Positions 33,891-46,171 of a stretch of 64,000 bases of DNA are shown here, piece by piece (within the stretch, counting starts at the first letter, position 1; each line of letters starts with the position of its first letter). The stretch is taken from assembly GCA_033398695.1 (NCBI GenBank), contig CM065804.1:119903501-119967500 (forward strand). The letters are read 5' to 3'. A program made the position numbers and the translations under genes. The notes beneath the pieces are model-generated. The model was not told where the DNA came from. It was given only the letters and a program-made list of their open reading frames with translations, and did no database searches. The DNA is from Orobanche coerulescens (taxonomy: Eukaryota; Streptophyta; Magnoliopsida; Lamiales; Orobanchaceae).

Positions 33891-34984
33891 ACACTTAACT
33901 CTTCATTCCTTCATTTCTCAACCATTTCGGGCGATTCGCATAGATCTTTCCGAGCTGCAATCATCTAGAATCATCTTCAAGCTCCTAATTCAGATTAATC
34001 AACATTTAATCCACTTCATCACTCAAAATCAAGGTAACTTTTCATTGAATCTTGAATTTCGAGATTTGAGGGTTTTGATCCCGATCTCTTCGAGTTAGCA
34101 TGCTATCATGTTGGAATATGTTGAATATGGATTATCTACCTTAGATACTTGTATTCTTATGGATTCATTGGTGTAATTTTCGGAAGTTTTGAATATTTGG
34201 GGAGTTGTTCAAGAACACCTTGGGTGTTGACTTTGGAATTTTGGGGGTTTTGACTAGATGTTGTCGTAATCTCGAATGGAGTATTCCTATTGGATTATTA
34301 ATGGTATTAATGATGTTTTGTTCAATTGAATCACTCATTGGAGGTTGGTTTTTAGTATAATTTGGATTAGTTGTAAACAATGGGAGATTGTTTACAGCGG
34401 GTTTGTTTAAAAGCCCCAATGAGTTTTGGGTAGTGTTGTATCGACTTTTGAGTTGGTTGTGATCATGCTTGATTCGTTTATTAAGCGAATTGTTGGTATT
34501 TGTGTTATTCAAGGTTGTTCGAGCGGCCGGTATTTCCATTAAGGATGTTGATCGTGGAAGGACCTTCTCGCCTTCGGTTTGAGGCAAGTTTTATACTTGT
34601 ACTAGTCAATGAGATTAATTTTATCATATATGTGTATGAATGTGTTGTATCATCCCGAGACTTAGTCTCTTCATGAGTTCATTGATATTAAGGGATCGTT
34701 CAATACGATACTCTTCGGCATTATGCCAAATGTTTATTATTGTTCATTAATGGCCGGTTCAAGGCATTGGGATACTCGTTATTAATGTTATTATCGATAG
34801 CCGGTTCGCGGTATCGATGTATCGATTGTTGTTGTTAATATTGATGTCGATTTAAGACATTGTTGTAATCATTGTTATTAATGTTTACGTCCTGTCATTC
34901 ATGTTGTATTGGCCGATTGAAGGCATTGGCGTATTCGTTCTCATCTTCGTCGTCGGTAACCGATTAAAGGTGCTGAGGCATTCA

Positions 34985-35145
34985 TTGTATCATTGTTATC
35001 GATTGGCCATTCTAAGGCAATCGAGGTGTTCAATCATTCGTTGTATCATTGTTATCGATTGGCCGTTCTAAGGCAATCGAGGTATTGGATCATCCGATGC
35101 ATCATTGTTATCGGTTGGCCATTCTAAGGCAATCGAGCTATTGAA
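34985..35145 (+). repeat. 57-bp minisatellite, three units, in D LTR 1
   Basis: Units share ATCATTGTTATCGATTGGCC then TCTAAGGCAATCGAGGT. The second LTR has the same at about 41085-41245. Confidence 0.8.
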
Positions 35146-35296
35146 TTGGGACTGTCGATGACGGTGCCCATACGTGAATTATTATCATCGTGTTCGCCGA
35201 CTCAAGGCCGCACACTATCATTCTTGTGAATTCGGTAATCTTTGAATCGTTGCCGTTTGTGCTTAATTCTGTTTTGGAAGCTAGTCTCAGCTAGTG

Positions 35297-35637
35297 CTCA
35301 TTATGGGTAAGCTTGGGGCTTGAACCTTCGCGGTTGGTTTCCCAACACCTACAGATCAGTAGGTCAAGGTCATGTTGATGATCTCATTTTGTGTAAGTCT
35401 GGGGCTTGAACCTTTGCGGTTGGTTTCCCAGCACCTGCAATTCAGCAGGTCACGGTCACTGGGTGATCTCATTATGGGTAAGTTTGGGGCTTGAACCTTC
35501 GCGGTTGGTTTCCCAACACCTACATCTCAGTAGGCCACAGTCATGTTTATGATCTCATTATGGGTAAGTTTGGGGATTTAACCTTCACGGTTGGTTTCCC
35601 AACACCTACAGCTCAGTAAGTCATGGCTATTGGATGG
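35297..35637 (+). repeat. 86-bp minisatellite, four units, in D LTR 1
   Basis: Units start CTCATTATGGGTAAG and contain TGGGGCTTGAACCTT, GCGGTTGGTTTCCCA and CAGTAGGTCA. The second LTR has only three units (41396-41638), so copy number differs between the two LTRs. Confidence 0.85.
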
Positions 35638-36460
35638 TCATATTGTGATACGGCTTCGTGCCGTGGCTTCAGCCCTCATTGATAGAGCTTCGGGCTGTTT
35701 TGACTTCAGGTGATTGTGATATATGACAGCTTCGGCTGAGTGGCTTTCAGGCCTTTGTGATGTCTTGGTATTGTTGTTGGAGCCTTCGGGAATTGTGATT
35801 CATATTTAATTCAGTTCTGGTTTGGTTCAAGGTCGTGTAATTCATTGTGGTGTTCTATAATTATAATTCGCCGTGGGGCATTTATGTTCTAACCTGTTGA
35901 ACAGGTATTAATAGTATGTCGTAGTCATAGTGTTTCATGAATACTCGGTTCTTAGCTTGGTTTGTGAGCATCTCGTATTATTATCATTGTACTGTTTCAT
36001 TCTGCCTTTGGATGCATATCATGTTATACATGTATTTGATGTTCATTGTCTGGATGACTGACCCCGTGGGGGCCGAACATGTTTTCATGTTTTAGGTGCT
36101 TGCGAGGAGAAAGTTGAGACACAGGGGCATGACGATGGTGACGAGGCATTCGAGCGATACTAGTCCGAGTTATTCATGTTGGTCAGTCAATTGGAGTGTA
36201 CTCCAGTTTTGTCAGTTGATGTCATGTTGTATTATCCGAGCAAGGCTTATGGATGTTATTGTATTTTATTTTGGCCATGTACGTCCACTTTTGTCGTTGA
36301 AATTCCTTATCCGAATTTTGTGTTAGATATCATGGTAGGGACTTTGATCTCCCTTGTTGGTTAATTTATTGTATTTTAGTCTTGTTCGCCTGGTGGATCT
36401 CCGGGTGTGGGGTCCACGACACTGTAATAACCCAATGGGATTTGGGGGTGTTACAGAAGA

Positions 36461-36472
36461 TGGTATCAGAGA
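36461..36472 (+). other. Primer-binding site of element D
   Basis: TGGTATCAGAGA, five bases after the LTR end. The second copy is at 42430-42441. The last base differs from the usual C. Confidence 0.8.
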
Positions 36473-37176
36473 CTTGGGTTGTGAGATACCCTGATATGTG
36501 AGTTATGTGTCTCTACCGACATGGTAGTAGTGGGACTGTCAGGTTATGACAATCTGGACAGTCAAGTTTTGTGAGTCGTGAAATTTGTGCGACTGCACGA
36601 GTCATTCATTCATCGAGTCATCGTCAGTGAAGATTAGTATCGCAAGACCTCGAAGCTTCGCTATGACCTGTGTAAGGACTCGATTCTCTTTATATTCATA
36701 CATTCATCATGTCATTAATTATACATGTTTTGTTGAAACCTATATGGGATATTAGTGTTACGATTGATTCATGACTAATTTTTTGGAGCACGTGTGACCT
36801 GAGCAAGCGAAAAGGATCAATTCATTCATCAGTCAACAATCCTCAATCATCATTTTTGATCTCGTCGATCATTGTAATTCATTAATCACTCAGTCAATTT
36901 CATTGCTCAGTTGTTGATATTGTGGAACGAATTATCAATCTTGTTAACTTGTTTAAGATAATCATTTCAGGAATTTCATCAAATAATCATGTCACCGCAC
37001 TTGACCTTTCATGCGATCTTATCATATTCCGGCGTCATGTCAATGATCATTTTATTGCATTATTAATGCATTCATTGTGATAGAGCGTGTATGCTCATTA
37101 TTATCATTTCGTAACGTAATCATAATGTGATCTTCATGCGGGATCTATAATTATCATGTGACTTTCCTGCTTCAGT

Positions 37177-38424
37177 ATGGATGGAGCTGTCAGAGGATGC
37201 AGGGGAAGAGGCCGCGGTGCGGGCCGAAACCCGGGATCTCGTGTGAATACCCGCGTGAACGTGAGGGATAACATTGGTTCAACAGTTAGCGATGCTACTC
37301 ATTCACTGTCAGATAATAATTTACTATCAAGGATTCGTACCCGAGATGCAGCTCAGTCGGAAAGTGTTTGAGTGGACCCATTCATATGCATGCAGGGCAT
37401 GATGGACCAGATGACTCAGATGATGCGTCTGATGGAGACCATGCAGACCTCGATGGTTCGTGGTCCACCATAGCAGGGGTTCTGGGTGCCGTTTCATGGA
37501 CAGACTGGAGGAGTGAGTCAGATTATCGGCGATATCTCTCGACAGAGACCACCTACTTTTGAGGGTTCGTCGGAACCAGCTGATATTGTTCATTGACTTG
37601 AGCATTTTGATAAACTCTTCTATATGGTTCAGTGTCCGGAAGAGAGTAAAGTGGAAGTAGCAGCTTACTACTTGAGTAAGGGTGCTTATTCTTGGTGTCT
37701 TTCTGTGAAACCCACCGATCGTGATTGTGTTTGGAGTGAGTTCAAGACTCTCATGTTAGAGAGGTATTATCCTGATCCACTTCGTGAAGCCAAGTTATCA
37801 GAGATTTTAAACCCCGAACCCGTCAAGGACGAGGGTGTTATTGTCATTGCTAAGAAGTTTCAGGGACTTCTTTAATTTGCTTCGTCTGTTATCCGTACTG
37901 AGGCGGATAAGATCAAGTATTTTAGCAAGAGTCTAAATCCGCAGTTGAGGATGCAGTTGTTCAATCACAATTGTAATTTGCTTAGTGAGTTCATCGAGAA
38001 GGCTCTTGGAGCAGAGCTTTTGATTAAGGAGCTTACTCAGAAGTACCCTTCAGTTTCTTCTGGTGGGAGGACTAGAATGCCGGTTCGTTCTGAGGGACAT
38101 CGGGCTCCGACGTCCAAGAGGTCATTTTCTAGTCGTCTTCATTCTGAGAAAGCATCTTCATCTCAGACGTCGAATTTGACTGTCGTTTGCTTTAATTGTG
38201 ATACAATAGGACATCACAGTACCCGGTGCTCGATGCAGGCCATTGTTTGTTTTCTGTGTGGGAGGCAGGGACACCTTCAGAAATACTGCAGGAGTTCTAG
38301 TGCCAGTAGATCTCGAGAGAGCTCACAAACCTCGAGATTATTTGTTACGCAAGCCCGTGCATCATCTATGGGGTCCTATCAGGCTCCGAGAGCTAGAGGT
38401 AAGGACATTCATCACCGGTTTTGA
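37177..38424 (+). pseudogene. gag: Gag of element D, in-frame stops only
   Basis: A single reading frame runs the whole 1.25 kb and is interrupted only by four stop codons (TGA 37369, TAG 37471, TGA 37594, TAA 37873). It starts with an Arg/Gly-rich segment (GCRGRGRGAGR), as in E. A Met-rich helix follows (37390-37450), then the conserved gag core (AYYLSKGAYSW, FKTLMLERYYP and EADKIKYFSKSLNPQLR) of the plant retrotransposon gag family. Two intact CCHC zinc knuckles (CFNCDTIGHHSTRC, CFLCGRQGHLQKYC) lie at about 38190-38295. Gag would build the particle and bind the RNA. No protease, RT or integrase follows, so D depends on relatives. Confidence 0.88.
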
Positions 38425-39276
38425 ACAAGTTAATTCTTGCTCGGTAATAGTATAATCATTCCTTTCATTGTCGGTCATTTATTCATATAATTCATTCATC
38501 ATACATCAATCATGTTGAGACTTGTAATGGTCAAACTAATCATTCAATTCATGAGGAACAATGGTTCCAATCACTTCATTTGAGCTATCACTCATTGCAT
38601 TATTAATTCACCTCGGTAAGTCATTCTTGATCCTTGTTGGATTTCTAGTCATTTATCATTCATCGTAGTCACTCTCGTTTTTGTGACCTTTCGGGATCAT
38701 ATTAAGCGGTGAGTTTAGATTTGGGTCTTCCTTGAATCGATGAAATTGAGGGGATCGATGATCTGGAGGATATCGGTGTTGGGTACATTTGAGATGTAGC
38801 CTTGTTTTCTAGATTACTGTTTAACTTAATCTGCATCGTAGTATTGTGGTTGTGAACCATCTGTTGTCGATTTATCTTGTAACTATAGTATTTGAGAATC
38901 TTGAGATTTGGGTCATTGGTTGGGATTTCTTCCCTTTGGTGTTGTACCCGAGATTTCGTGATAATCTGAGTAATTGTTCATTGTGATTCGAGACATCAAG
39001 TCATGAGAACTTTGGCGTACGATTGTTATGGTTCCGAGGACTAGAGGTGCGTTGCTGCTTTTCTTTTGTGGCGCGAATCAGTGCTTGCATGGGCGTCTGA
39101 CGCTGATGAGGACGTGGAAGTGTACATTGATGGATTGTAGACATGTACAATGAGCGTCTCCCTCTGGATGTGTACGCCAGTGTTTCGAATCAAACGGTTG
39201 GTACGACTTTCTGGCTGGTCTCCGACGGAGTGTTTCGCGTTGAGGAGTAGTGTACCCTTAGTTTCGGGGACGAAAC
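38425..39276 (+). other. Non-coding 3' part of D interior
   Basis: No pol homology is seen. ATTCATTCATC-rich sequence in the first 230 bases is followed by unassigned sequence. It takes the place where pol would be in an autonomous element. Confidence 0.6.
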
Positions 39277-39296
39277 TCTTTTTAAGAGGGGAAGTA
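39277..39296 (+). other. Polypurine tract of element D
   Basis: AAGAGGGGAAGTA right before the LTR start at 39297, preceded by TTTCGGGGACGAAAC, a box that recurs before every LTR start in this superfamily. Confidence 0.8.
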
Positions 39297-42200
39297 TGTA
39301 ATACCCGGTTGTGAATTCATTGATTATCATTTAGTAATTTTCACTCAGAATTTTTTTTCACTCAGTAATAATCATTCACTATTCATATTCATTCAATTAT
39401 GTTCACCGTTCGGCGTACTTTAGAATCGTGTATCAGTTGTTATTCGTCTTTCATCACTGCTTGGGATCGATACGAGAATGTTGCCATCATCATCATCATA
39501 TTTTGGTAGTCTGTGTGTGAGATAGTGCACGCTACGTACTCCTGTTAGTGCGCTAATGGAGTATAGGTAGCACACGCTATGCATCAGCATTAGCGCACGC
39601 TAGCGCAATTGAGGCAGACAGTCCAATAGGTACTGGACTGAAATTGGAAATTCGTAGCACACGCTATAAGTGGATGATAGCGTACGCTAATTGTACTGGT
39701 AGTGCACGCTAAGTTACAGGTGTAGCGCACGCTATCACGAGCACGGCAGAGGACAGTGGGTTCTGGACTCTAATATACTGGACATCAAGTATCAGGTAGC
39801 GTACGCTAACGTAAGGTAAACGTACGGTAAAGAGGAGGTATTAGCGCACGCTACCAAGCATGTAGCGCACGCTAACTATGCAGGTAGTGGGTACTGGACT
39901 ACCCGGTGAACCCGCTAGCGCACGCTAATCACAGGAGATAGCGCGCACTAAGCTGGGATTTGTATAAATAGGACACTTCACTCTTCATTCCGTCATTCCT
40001 TCATTTCTCAACCATTCCGGGCGATTTTGGGCGATTCGCATAGATCTTTCCGAGCTTCAATCATCTAGCATCATCTTCAAGCTCCTAATTCAGATTAATC
40101 AACATTTAATCTGCTTCATCACTCCAAATCAAGGTAACTTTTCATTGAATCATGAATTTCGGGATTTGAGGGTTTTCATCCCGATCTCTTCGAGTTAGCT
40201 TGCTATCATGTTGGAATATATTCAATATGGATTATCTACCTTAGATACTTGTATTCTTACGGATTCATTTGTGTCATTTTCGGAAGGTTTGAATATTTGT
40301 GGAATTGTTCAAGAACACCTTGGGTGTTGACTTTGGAATTTTGGGGGTTTCAAATAGATGTTGTCATAATCTCGAATGGAGTATTACTATTGGATTATTG
40401 ATGGTATTAATTATGTTTTGTTGGATTGAATCACTCATTGGAGGTTGGTTTTCGGTATAATTGGGATTAGTTGTAAACAATGGGAGATTATTCACAACGG
40501 GTTTGTTTAAAAGCCCCAATGAGTTTTGGGTAGTGTTGTATCGACTTTTGAGTTGGTTGTGATCATGCTTGATTCGTTTATTAAGTGAATTGTTGGTACT
40601 TATGTTATTCAAGGTTGTTCGAGCGGCCGGTATTTCCATTAAGGACGTTGATCGTGGAAGGACCTTCTCGCCTTCTGTTTTAGGCATGTTTTATACTTGT
40701 ACTAGTCAATGATATTAATGGTATCATATATGTGTATAAATGTGTTGTATCATTCTGAGACTTGGTCTCTTCATAAGTTCATTGATATTAAGGCATCGTT
40801 TGATACGATACTCTTCGGATTGTGCCAAATGTTTATTATTGTTCATTAATGGCCGGTTCAAGGCATTGGGATACTCGTTGTTAATGTTATTGTTGATAGC
40901 CGGTTCATGGTATCGATGTATCGATTGTTGTTGTTAATATTGATGTCGATCTAAGACATTGTTGTAATCATTGTTATTAATGTTCACGTCCTGTCATTAA
41001 TGTTGTATTGGCCGATTGAAGGCATTGGCGTATTCGTTCTCATCTTCATCATCGGTAACCGATTAAAGGTGCTGAGGCATTTATTGCATCATTGTTATCG
41101 ATTGGCCGTTATAAGGCAATCGAGGTGTTCAATCATTCGTTGTATCATTGTTATCACTTGGTCGTTCTAAGGCAATCGAGGTATTAAATCATCCGCTGCA
41201 TCATTGTTCTCTGTTGGCCATTCTAAGGCAATCGAGGTATTGAATTGGGACTCTCGAGGACGGTGCCCATCCGTGAATTAGTGTCGTCGTGTTGATCGAC
41301 TCAAGGAAGCACACTATCATTCTTGTGAATTCGGTAATCTTTGGATCGTTGCCGTTTGTGATTAATTGTGTTTTGGAATCTAGTCTCGACTACTGCTCAT
41401 TATGGGTAAGATTGGGGCTTGAATCTTCGCGGTTGGTTTCCCAACACCTACAGCTCAGTAGGTCACGGTCATGTTGATGATCTCATTATGGGGAAGTCTG
41501 GGGCTTGAACCTTTGCGGTTGGTTTCCCAGCACCTGCAATTCAGGAGGTCACGGTCACTGGGTGATCTCATTATGGGTAAGTTTGGGGCTTGAACCTTCG
41601 CGGTTGGTTTCCCAACACCTACAGCTCAGTAGGTCACGACATTGTGATGCGGCTTCGTGCCATGTCTTCGGCCCTCATTGATACAACTTCGGGGTATTTT
41701 GACTTCAGGTGATTGTGATATTTGACAGCTTCGGCTGCGTGGCTTTTAGGCCTTTGTGATGTCTTGGTATTGTTGAGGGAGCCTTCGGGCATTGTGATTC
41801 ATATTTAATTCAGTTCTGGTTTGGTTCATGGTCGTGTAATTCATTGTGGTGTTCTATAATTATAATTCGCCGTTGGGCATTTATGTTCTAACCTGTTGAA
41901 CAGGTATTAATAGTATGTCGTGGTCATAGTGTTTCATGAATGCTCGGTTCTTACCTTGGTTTGTGAGCATCTCGTATTATTATTATCATTGTACTGTTTC
42001 ATTCTGTCTTTGGATGCATATCATGTTATACATGTATTTGATGTTCATTATCTTGATGACTGACCCCGTAGGGGCGGAACATGTTTTCATGTTTTAGGTG
42101 CTTGCGAGGAGAAAGTTGATACACAGGGGCATGACGATCGCGACGAGGCATTCGAGCGATACTAGTTCGAGTTATTCATGTTGGTCAATTAGTTGGAGTG

Positions 42201-42424
42201 TACTTCGAGCAAGGCTCATGGATGTCATTGTATTTTATTTTGGCCATGTAGGCCCACTTTTGTCGTTGAAATTCCTTATCAGAATATTGTGTCGGATATC
42301 ATGGTAGGGACTGTGATCTCCCTTGTTGGTTAATTTATTGTGTTTTAGTCGTGTTCGCCTGGTGGATATTCGGGTGTGGGGTCCACGGCAATGTAATAAC
42401 CCAATGGGATATGGGGGTGTTACA
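39297..42424 (+). mobile_element. Second LTR of element D
   Basis: Aligns with 33258-36455. It has one extra palindrome-containing segment near 39580, fewer 86-bp units and a short deletion near 42205. It carries the palindrome array 39523-39950, TATA 39963-39972 and CCCCGTAGGGG at 42064. Confidence 0.86.
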
Positions 42425-43101
42425 GATGATGGTATCAGAGACTTGGGTTGTAAGATACCCTGATATGTGAGTTATGTGGCTCTACCGATGCGGTAGTAGT
42501 GGGACTGTCAGGTTATGACAATCTGGACAGTCGAGTTTTGTGAGTCGTGAAATTTGTATGACTGCACGAGTCATTCATTTATCGAGTCGTCGTCAGTGAA
42601 TACTAGTATCGCAAGACCTCGATGCTTCGCTATGACCTGTGTAAGGACTCGATTCTCTTTATGTTCATACATTCATCATGTCATTAATTATACATGCTTT
42701 GTTGAAACCTATATGGGATATTAGTGTTACGATTGATACATGACAAATTGTTTTGGAGCACGTGTGACCTGTGCAAGCGAAAAAGATCAACTCATTCATC
42801 AGTCAACAATCCTTAATCATCATTTTTGATCTCGTCGATGATTTTAATTCATTAATCACTCAGTCAATCTCTTTGCTCAGTTGTTGATCCTGTGGATCGA
42901 ATTATCAATCTTGTTAACTTGTTCAAGATAATCATTCCAGGAATTTCATCAGATAATCATGTAACCACACTTGACCTTTCATGCCATCTTATCATATTCC
43001 GGCGTCATGTCAATGATCATTTTATTGCATTATTAATGCATTCATTGTGATAGAGCGTGTATGCTCATTATTATCATTCCGTAACGTAATCATAATGTGA
43101 T
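42425..43101 (+). mobile_element. Start of a second D interior, truncated
   Basis: Follows 36456-37135 closely (primer site, GACTTGGGTTG, AATCATAATGTGAT). At 43101/43102 it departs abruptly, just before the gag start. So D had at least one further unit whose rest was deleted. Confidence 0.85.
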
Positions 43102-43219
43102 TAAGCCTATCAAAATGATCAATATATCCTTTAATCTTGAGTACATGAGCGCTGACATATGTTCTTTAAACCATATTGCAAGCATACAATGCTTGAAAGG
43201 TCTCATACCTCTCTTGCCT
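43102..43219. other. 118-bp orphan segment between D and C
   Basis: TAAGCCTATCAAAATG... up to CTCTTGCC matches nothing else in the window. It is probably the flank into which C inserted or junction filler. The last five bases (TGCCT) would be the left target duplication of C, whose right end is not visible. Confidence 0.4.
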
Positions 43220-46171
43220 TGTAATATCCGCAATTTCGATTTTCGGTAAATTTCTTTTTTTGAGGAGTCTGTTTTAACGGCTGGCTTGTGACCGTTTTGT
43301 CATTCTGAGAATGATTAATTTTGCACTTTTTGACATTCGAGTTCATTTCGGTGTCGTTTTGCCGAGTTCCGTGCTTTTTGGCGATTTTTCCGCATTTGAG
43401 TTTGATTCTTGCGAATCTCGTTCGAAACTGTTGTTTCGTGTTCCCCATAAGTCCGTTTAACTTTGTTAGACGTGTTGTGAACTTTGGTTTGGTTATTTGA
43501 TCATGTATCGTGACTTTCGGGCATTTTGGGCCATTTTGTAATTTCCAAAGTTGTGGGTATCCGCCTTCGTATTTATTGTTTCGACCCTTTTCATGGTCGC
43601 GTGTCAGTTTGATTAGAGCTCAAGTTCTTAGTATGATCATATTCTGGAGCTTTCCGTGTGTATCTTGAACTTGAAGATTCGGTCGGAGAAATCCATTGTC
43701 GTACCCATTTTTGAGGGTACTGTTGCTGTTATTTTTGAGTCATTAGTGCATACTACATTCGGGTGGTTAGCACGCGCTAAGGTGCAGTAGTTAGCGCATG
43801 CTACGGGTTTGGTAGCGCACGCTAACTAGTAGTTCGAGGCAGTCGAGGAGCTACTGGGCTGGGACTGGAGTCTCATTAGCGCACGCTACGGTTGGTAGAT
43901 AGCGCGCGCTATCGTCTGCTTAGTGCACACTATCTGTCCTTTCTAGCGCGCGCTACCTGGTAGGTGCAGATATGTCTATGAGCCACTGGACTAGGTTCTT
44001 GGCTTGTTAGCGCACGTTACGCGTATTATCTAGTGCACGCTAATAGTTTTGCGGGCGGAATTGTCTGGGGCGCTGATCCTGTTAGCGCGGGCTAATGCGG
44101 TGTGTTTAGCGCACGCTAATAACTATCTAGTATAAATACTGGACAACATCCTTTATTCCGTCATTTCTCTCCATCTTCGTCTCCTTTCGTCGGGAGCAAA
44201 TTCTTCGAGCGATTTTGGGCGATCTTCATCATCAAGCGTCATCTTGGGATGGATTTGTATATGTTTAACATCATTTAATCCATTGTTCTTCACTGAATCG
44301 AGGTATTTTTCTTGATTCCCTAGAGTTGACTTTTTGGGAGTTTTGTTCTTGTTTCCGAATCCAATATGGTTTAGACGAATCGATTGGTGTTATATGTTGT
44401 TGTTAAACATGTTTTATGGATTGTATATCCATACTTTCGGTTCGCTTCAAACCTAAGGGTGATACGGTGTTCTTGAGGTGTAGTGAACATTTAATGTTCG
44501 ATTAAATGTTCGAATGAGTTTTCCTTCGATAGTTTGATGTGATCTCTGTTGTTTTTGGTCTTGATCCTCATCGTAATCCTGTTTTTGTTGTTTCTTCCGG
44601 AGGATTATAGGTGCTCGAGGATTCCGAGTTGATCTCCGTTTTGTGTTGTTAATTTGTGTGGTGTTATTATCGTAGTGTTCATGGTGCTACTGTATTCTTG
44701 GTTATGTTCAGGAGTTCGGGGCTGCCCGACCGCATCCCGTTCATCGTCTCGTTTCGATCATGGTTTTGAGGCAAGTATTTTTCTTATACGATTTGTGTTC
44801 GGTAAATAGAGTTTACATGATGGATTTACGATGGTTGGTTTACCCTCGTGAATATGATTCGTGTGAATTGATTATGATTTGATTATATTGAACGTTGAGG
44901 GCTTTAATGATATCCCTGCTTGTTTAATGTTGTGCAATCGTATATTCCGTGTTAATCGTGTTGTTGTATTGAGATTGATTGTTCATGATGGAGGTATTGT
45001 GATGAGTATGATAATGGTGCCGGGTAAGTGGCCATCTCTAGTAAGTATTGTTAATGAACTTACATTCTTAGCATATTAGTATTGCATGAGTGACGTGTGT
45101 GTGTATGCTCACTACGGGTTAGATCTGACGAGGTCTCGGTAGGGGTCCACAGAGGCGTGGATCCGCGAGCTTGGCTTTTAACCACTACGAGTTAGATCCG
45201 ACGGGGTCTCGATATGGGTCCACAGAGGCATGGAGCCGCGGTTAATTGTGGTACATTTTTATAAATGTGTTCTGGGTTATGGCATTTACGGAAATGAGTG
45301 TTTTTGAACGGTAATTTCATGATTGTATGCATCGACTCAATGTGTAAAAGGTAAGTTGTCCAGTTAGCCGACTTGGCTAGGATGGCACTAGAGTATTTTG
45401 TCGTATGTGTTTAGTCCTTTAGTTGTGGGGTTTTGATGTTGGAAAACAGACCTTACGATTGTTCTCGTGTACTGTGATTTGATGAGATTTGGGATGAGAC
45501 CCCAGCAGTTTTGTAAAGGTCGTTTTACGGAAAGTGATTTTGGGCCGACACCCTTTCGTCTTGAAATGATTATTTTTCAACTAAGGACTTCAGGTCCTAC
45601 AAGGTTTCTAATTTTAAAAATCCCTGAGATGATGAATTTATTTTCAAACACTTCATTGATTGCTTTCTAATTAACAAAACCTCTCGGGAAGGCTATGGTA
45701 GTTAATTGTCGTATCCGATTCATAATTTCTATTTATTTGTTACATTTCGCATGATTATGTACTTGCACTAGCAAAATAGTGGGATTTTGCTAACCCCCGA
45801 GTAATCGGGAGCTGGATGTCTGTATTGCATTCAGGTTTTGTGGAGCATAACACAGGGTCGTCATAAAGGATGATGAAAGATGATCGATACTAATCACATG
45901 AGGATCCATACGATGTCGTATTGGTTTGATTGTACTTTATTTTCGTTGTAGTATTTTTCTCGTTGCACGAGAATGTGTTGTATTTTAACCCCTGCGTGGG
46001 TATGTATTGAGATTGAGTTGTATGTATTAATAGAAAGACCAAATCGGTCTACTGAGTCGTTTTAGCCTTAAAGGCGACGTTGAGATGTTTGATTTTAGTC
46101 ACCAGCCAGGTAGATCCTTGAGGAAGGGGTATAAGGCGTGTAATATCCCTGAGTGGATTGGGGGTGGTACA
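43220..46171 (+). mobile_element. First LTR of element C
   Basis: Starts TGTAATATCCGCAATTTCG and ends TTGGGGGTGGTACA. It carries a palindrome array (43744-44118), TATAAATACT (44131), GAATCGAGGTATTTTTC (44295), GAGGCAAGTATT (44768), two 71-bp repeats (45108-45245), a stem-loop (45794-45811) and a terminal stem-loop (46139-46171). The first 500 bases are nearly the same as 48945-49450. No gene. Confidence 0.83.
43744..44118 (+). promoter_or_regulatory. Phased TAGCGC-type palindromes in C LTR 1
   Basis: Centres near 43749, 43773, 43797, 43818, 43882, 43905, 43926 and 43949 (gaps 24, 24, 21, 64, 23, 21, 23), with more boxes to 44118, 12 bp before TATAAATACT. The 64-bp gap also occurs in D. Confidence 0.78.

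Larger units (their letters stand above)
33258..36455 (+). mobile_element. First LTR of element D
   Basis: Contains in order an ATC microsatellite (33447-33464), twelve palindromic boxes (33485-33868), TATAAATAGG (33881), AATCAAGGTAACTTTTC (34027), GAGGCAAGTT (34581), a 57-bp repeat (34985-35145), an 86-bp repeat (35297-35637), CCCCGTGGGGG (36062) and the terminal stem-loop (36423-36455). No gene. Confidence 0.87.
33258..42424 (+). mobile_element. Element D: LTR-gag-LTR, gag-only (TR-GAG type)
   Basis: LTRs 33258-36455 and 39297-42424 (3198 and 3128 bp) enclose an interior of 2841 bp with a primer site, a gag and a polypurine tract but no pol. The LTRs start TGTAATACC and end GGGGGTGTTACA. 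After the second LTR a second interior begins (42425-43101) and is cut off, so D was probably a tandem array like E. Confidence 0.87.

Noticed and set aside
39039..39276. Possible pol tail before D second LTR
   Set aside because: Short frames only; no RT, integrase or chromodomain words could be recognised.
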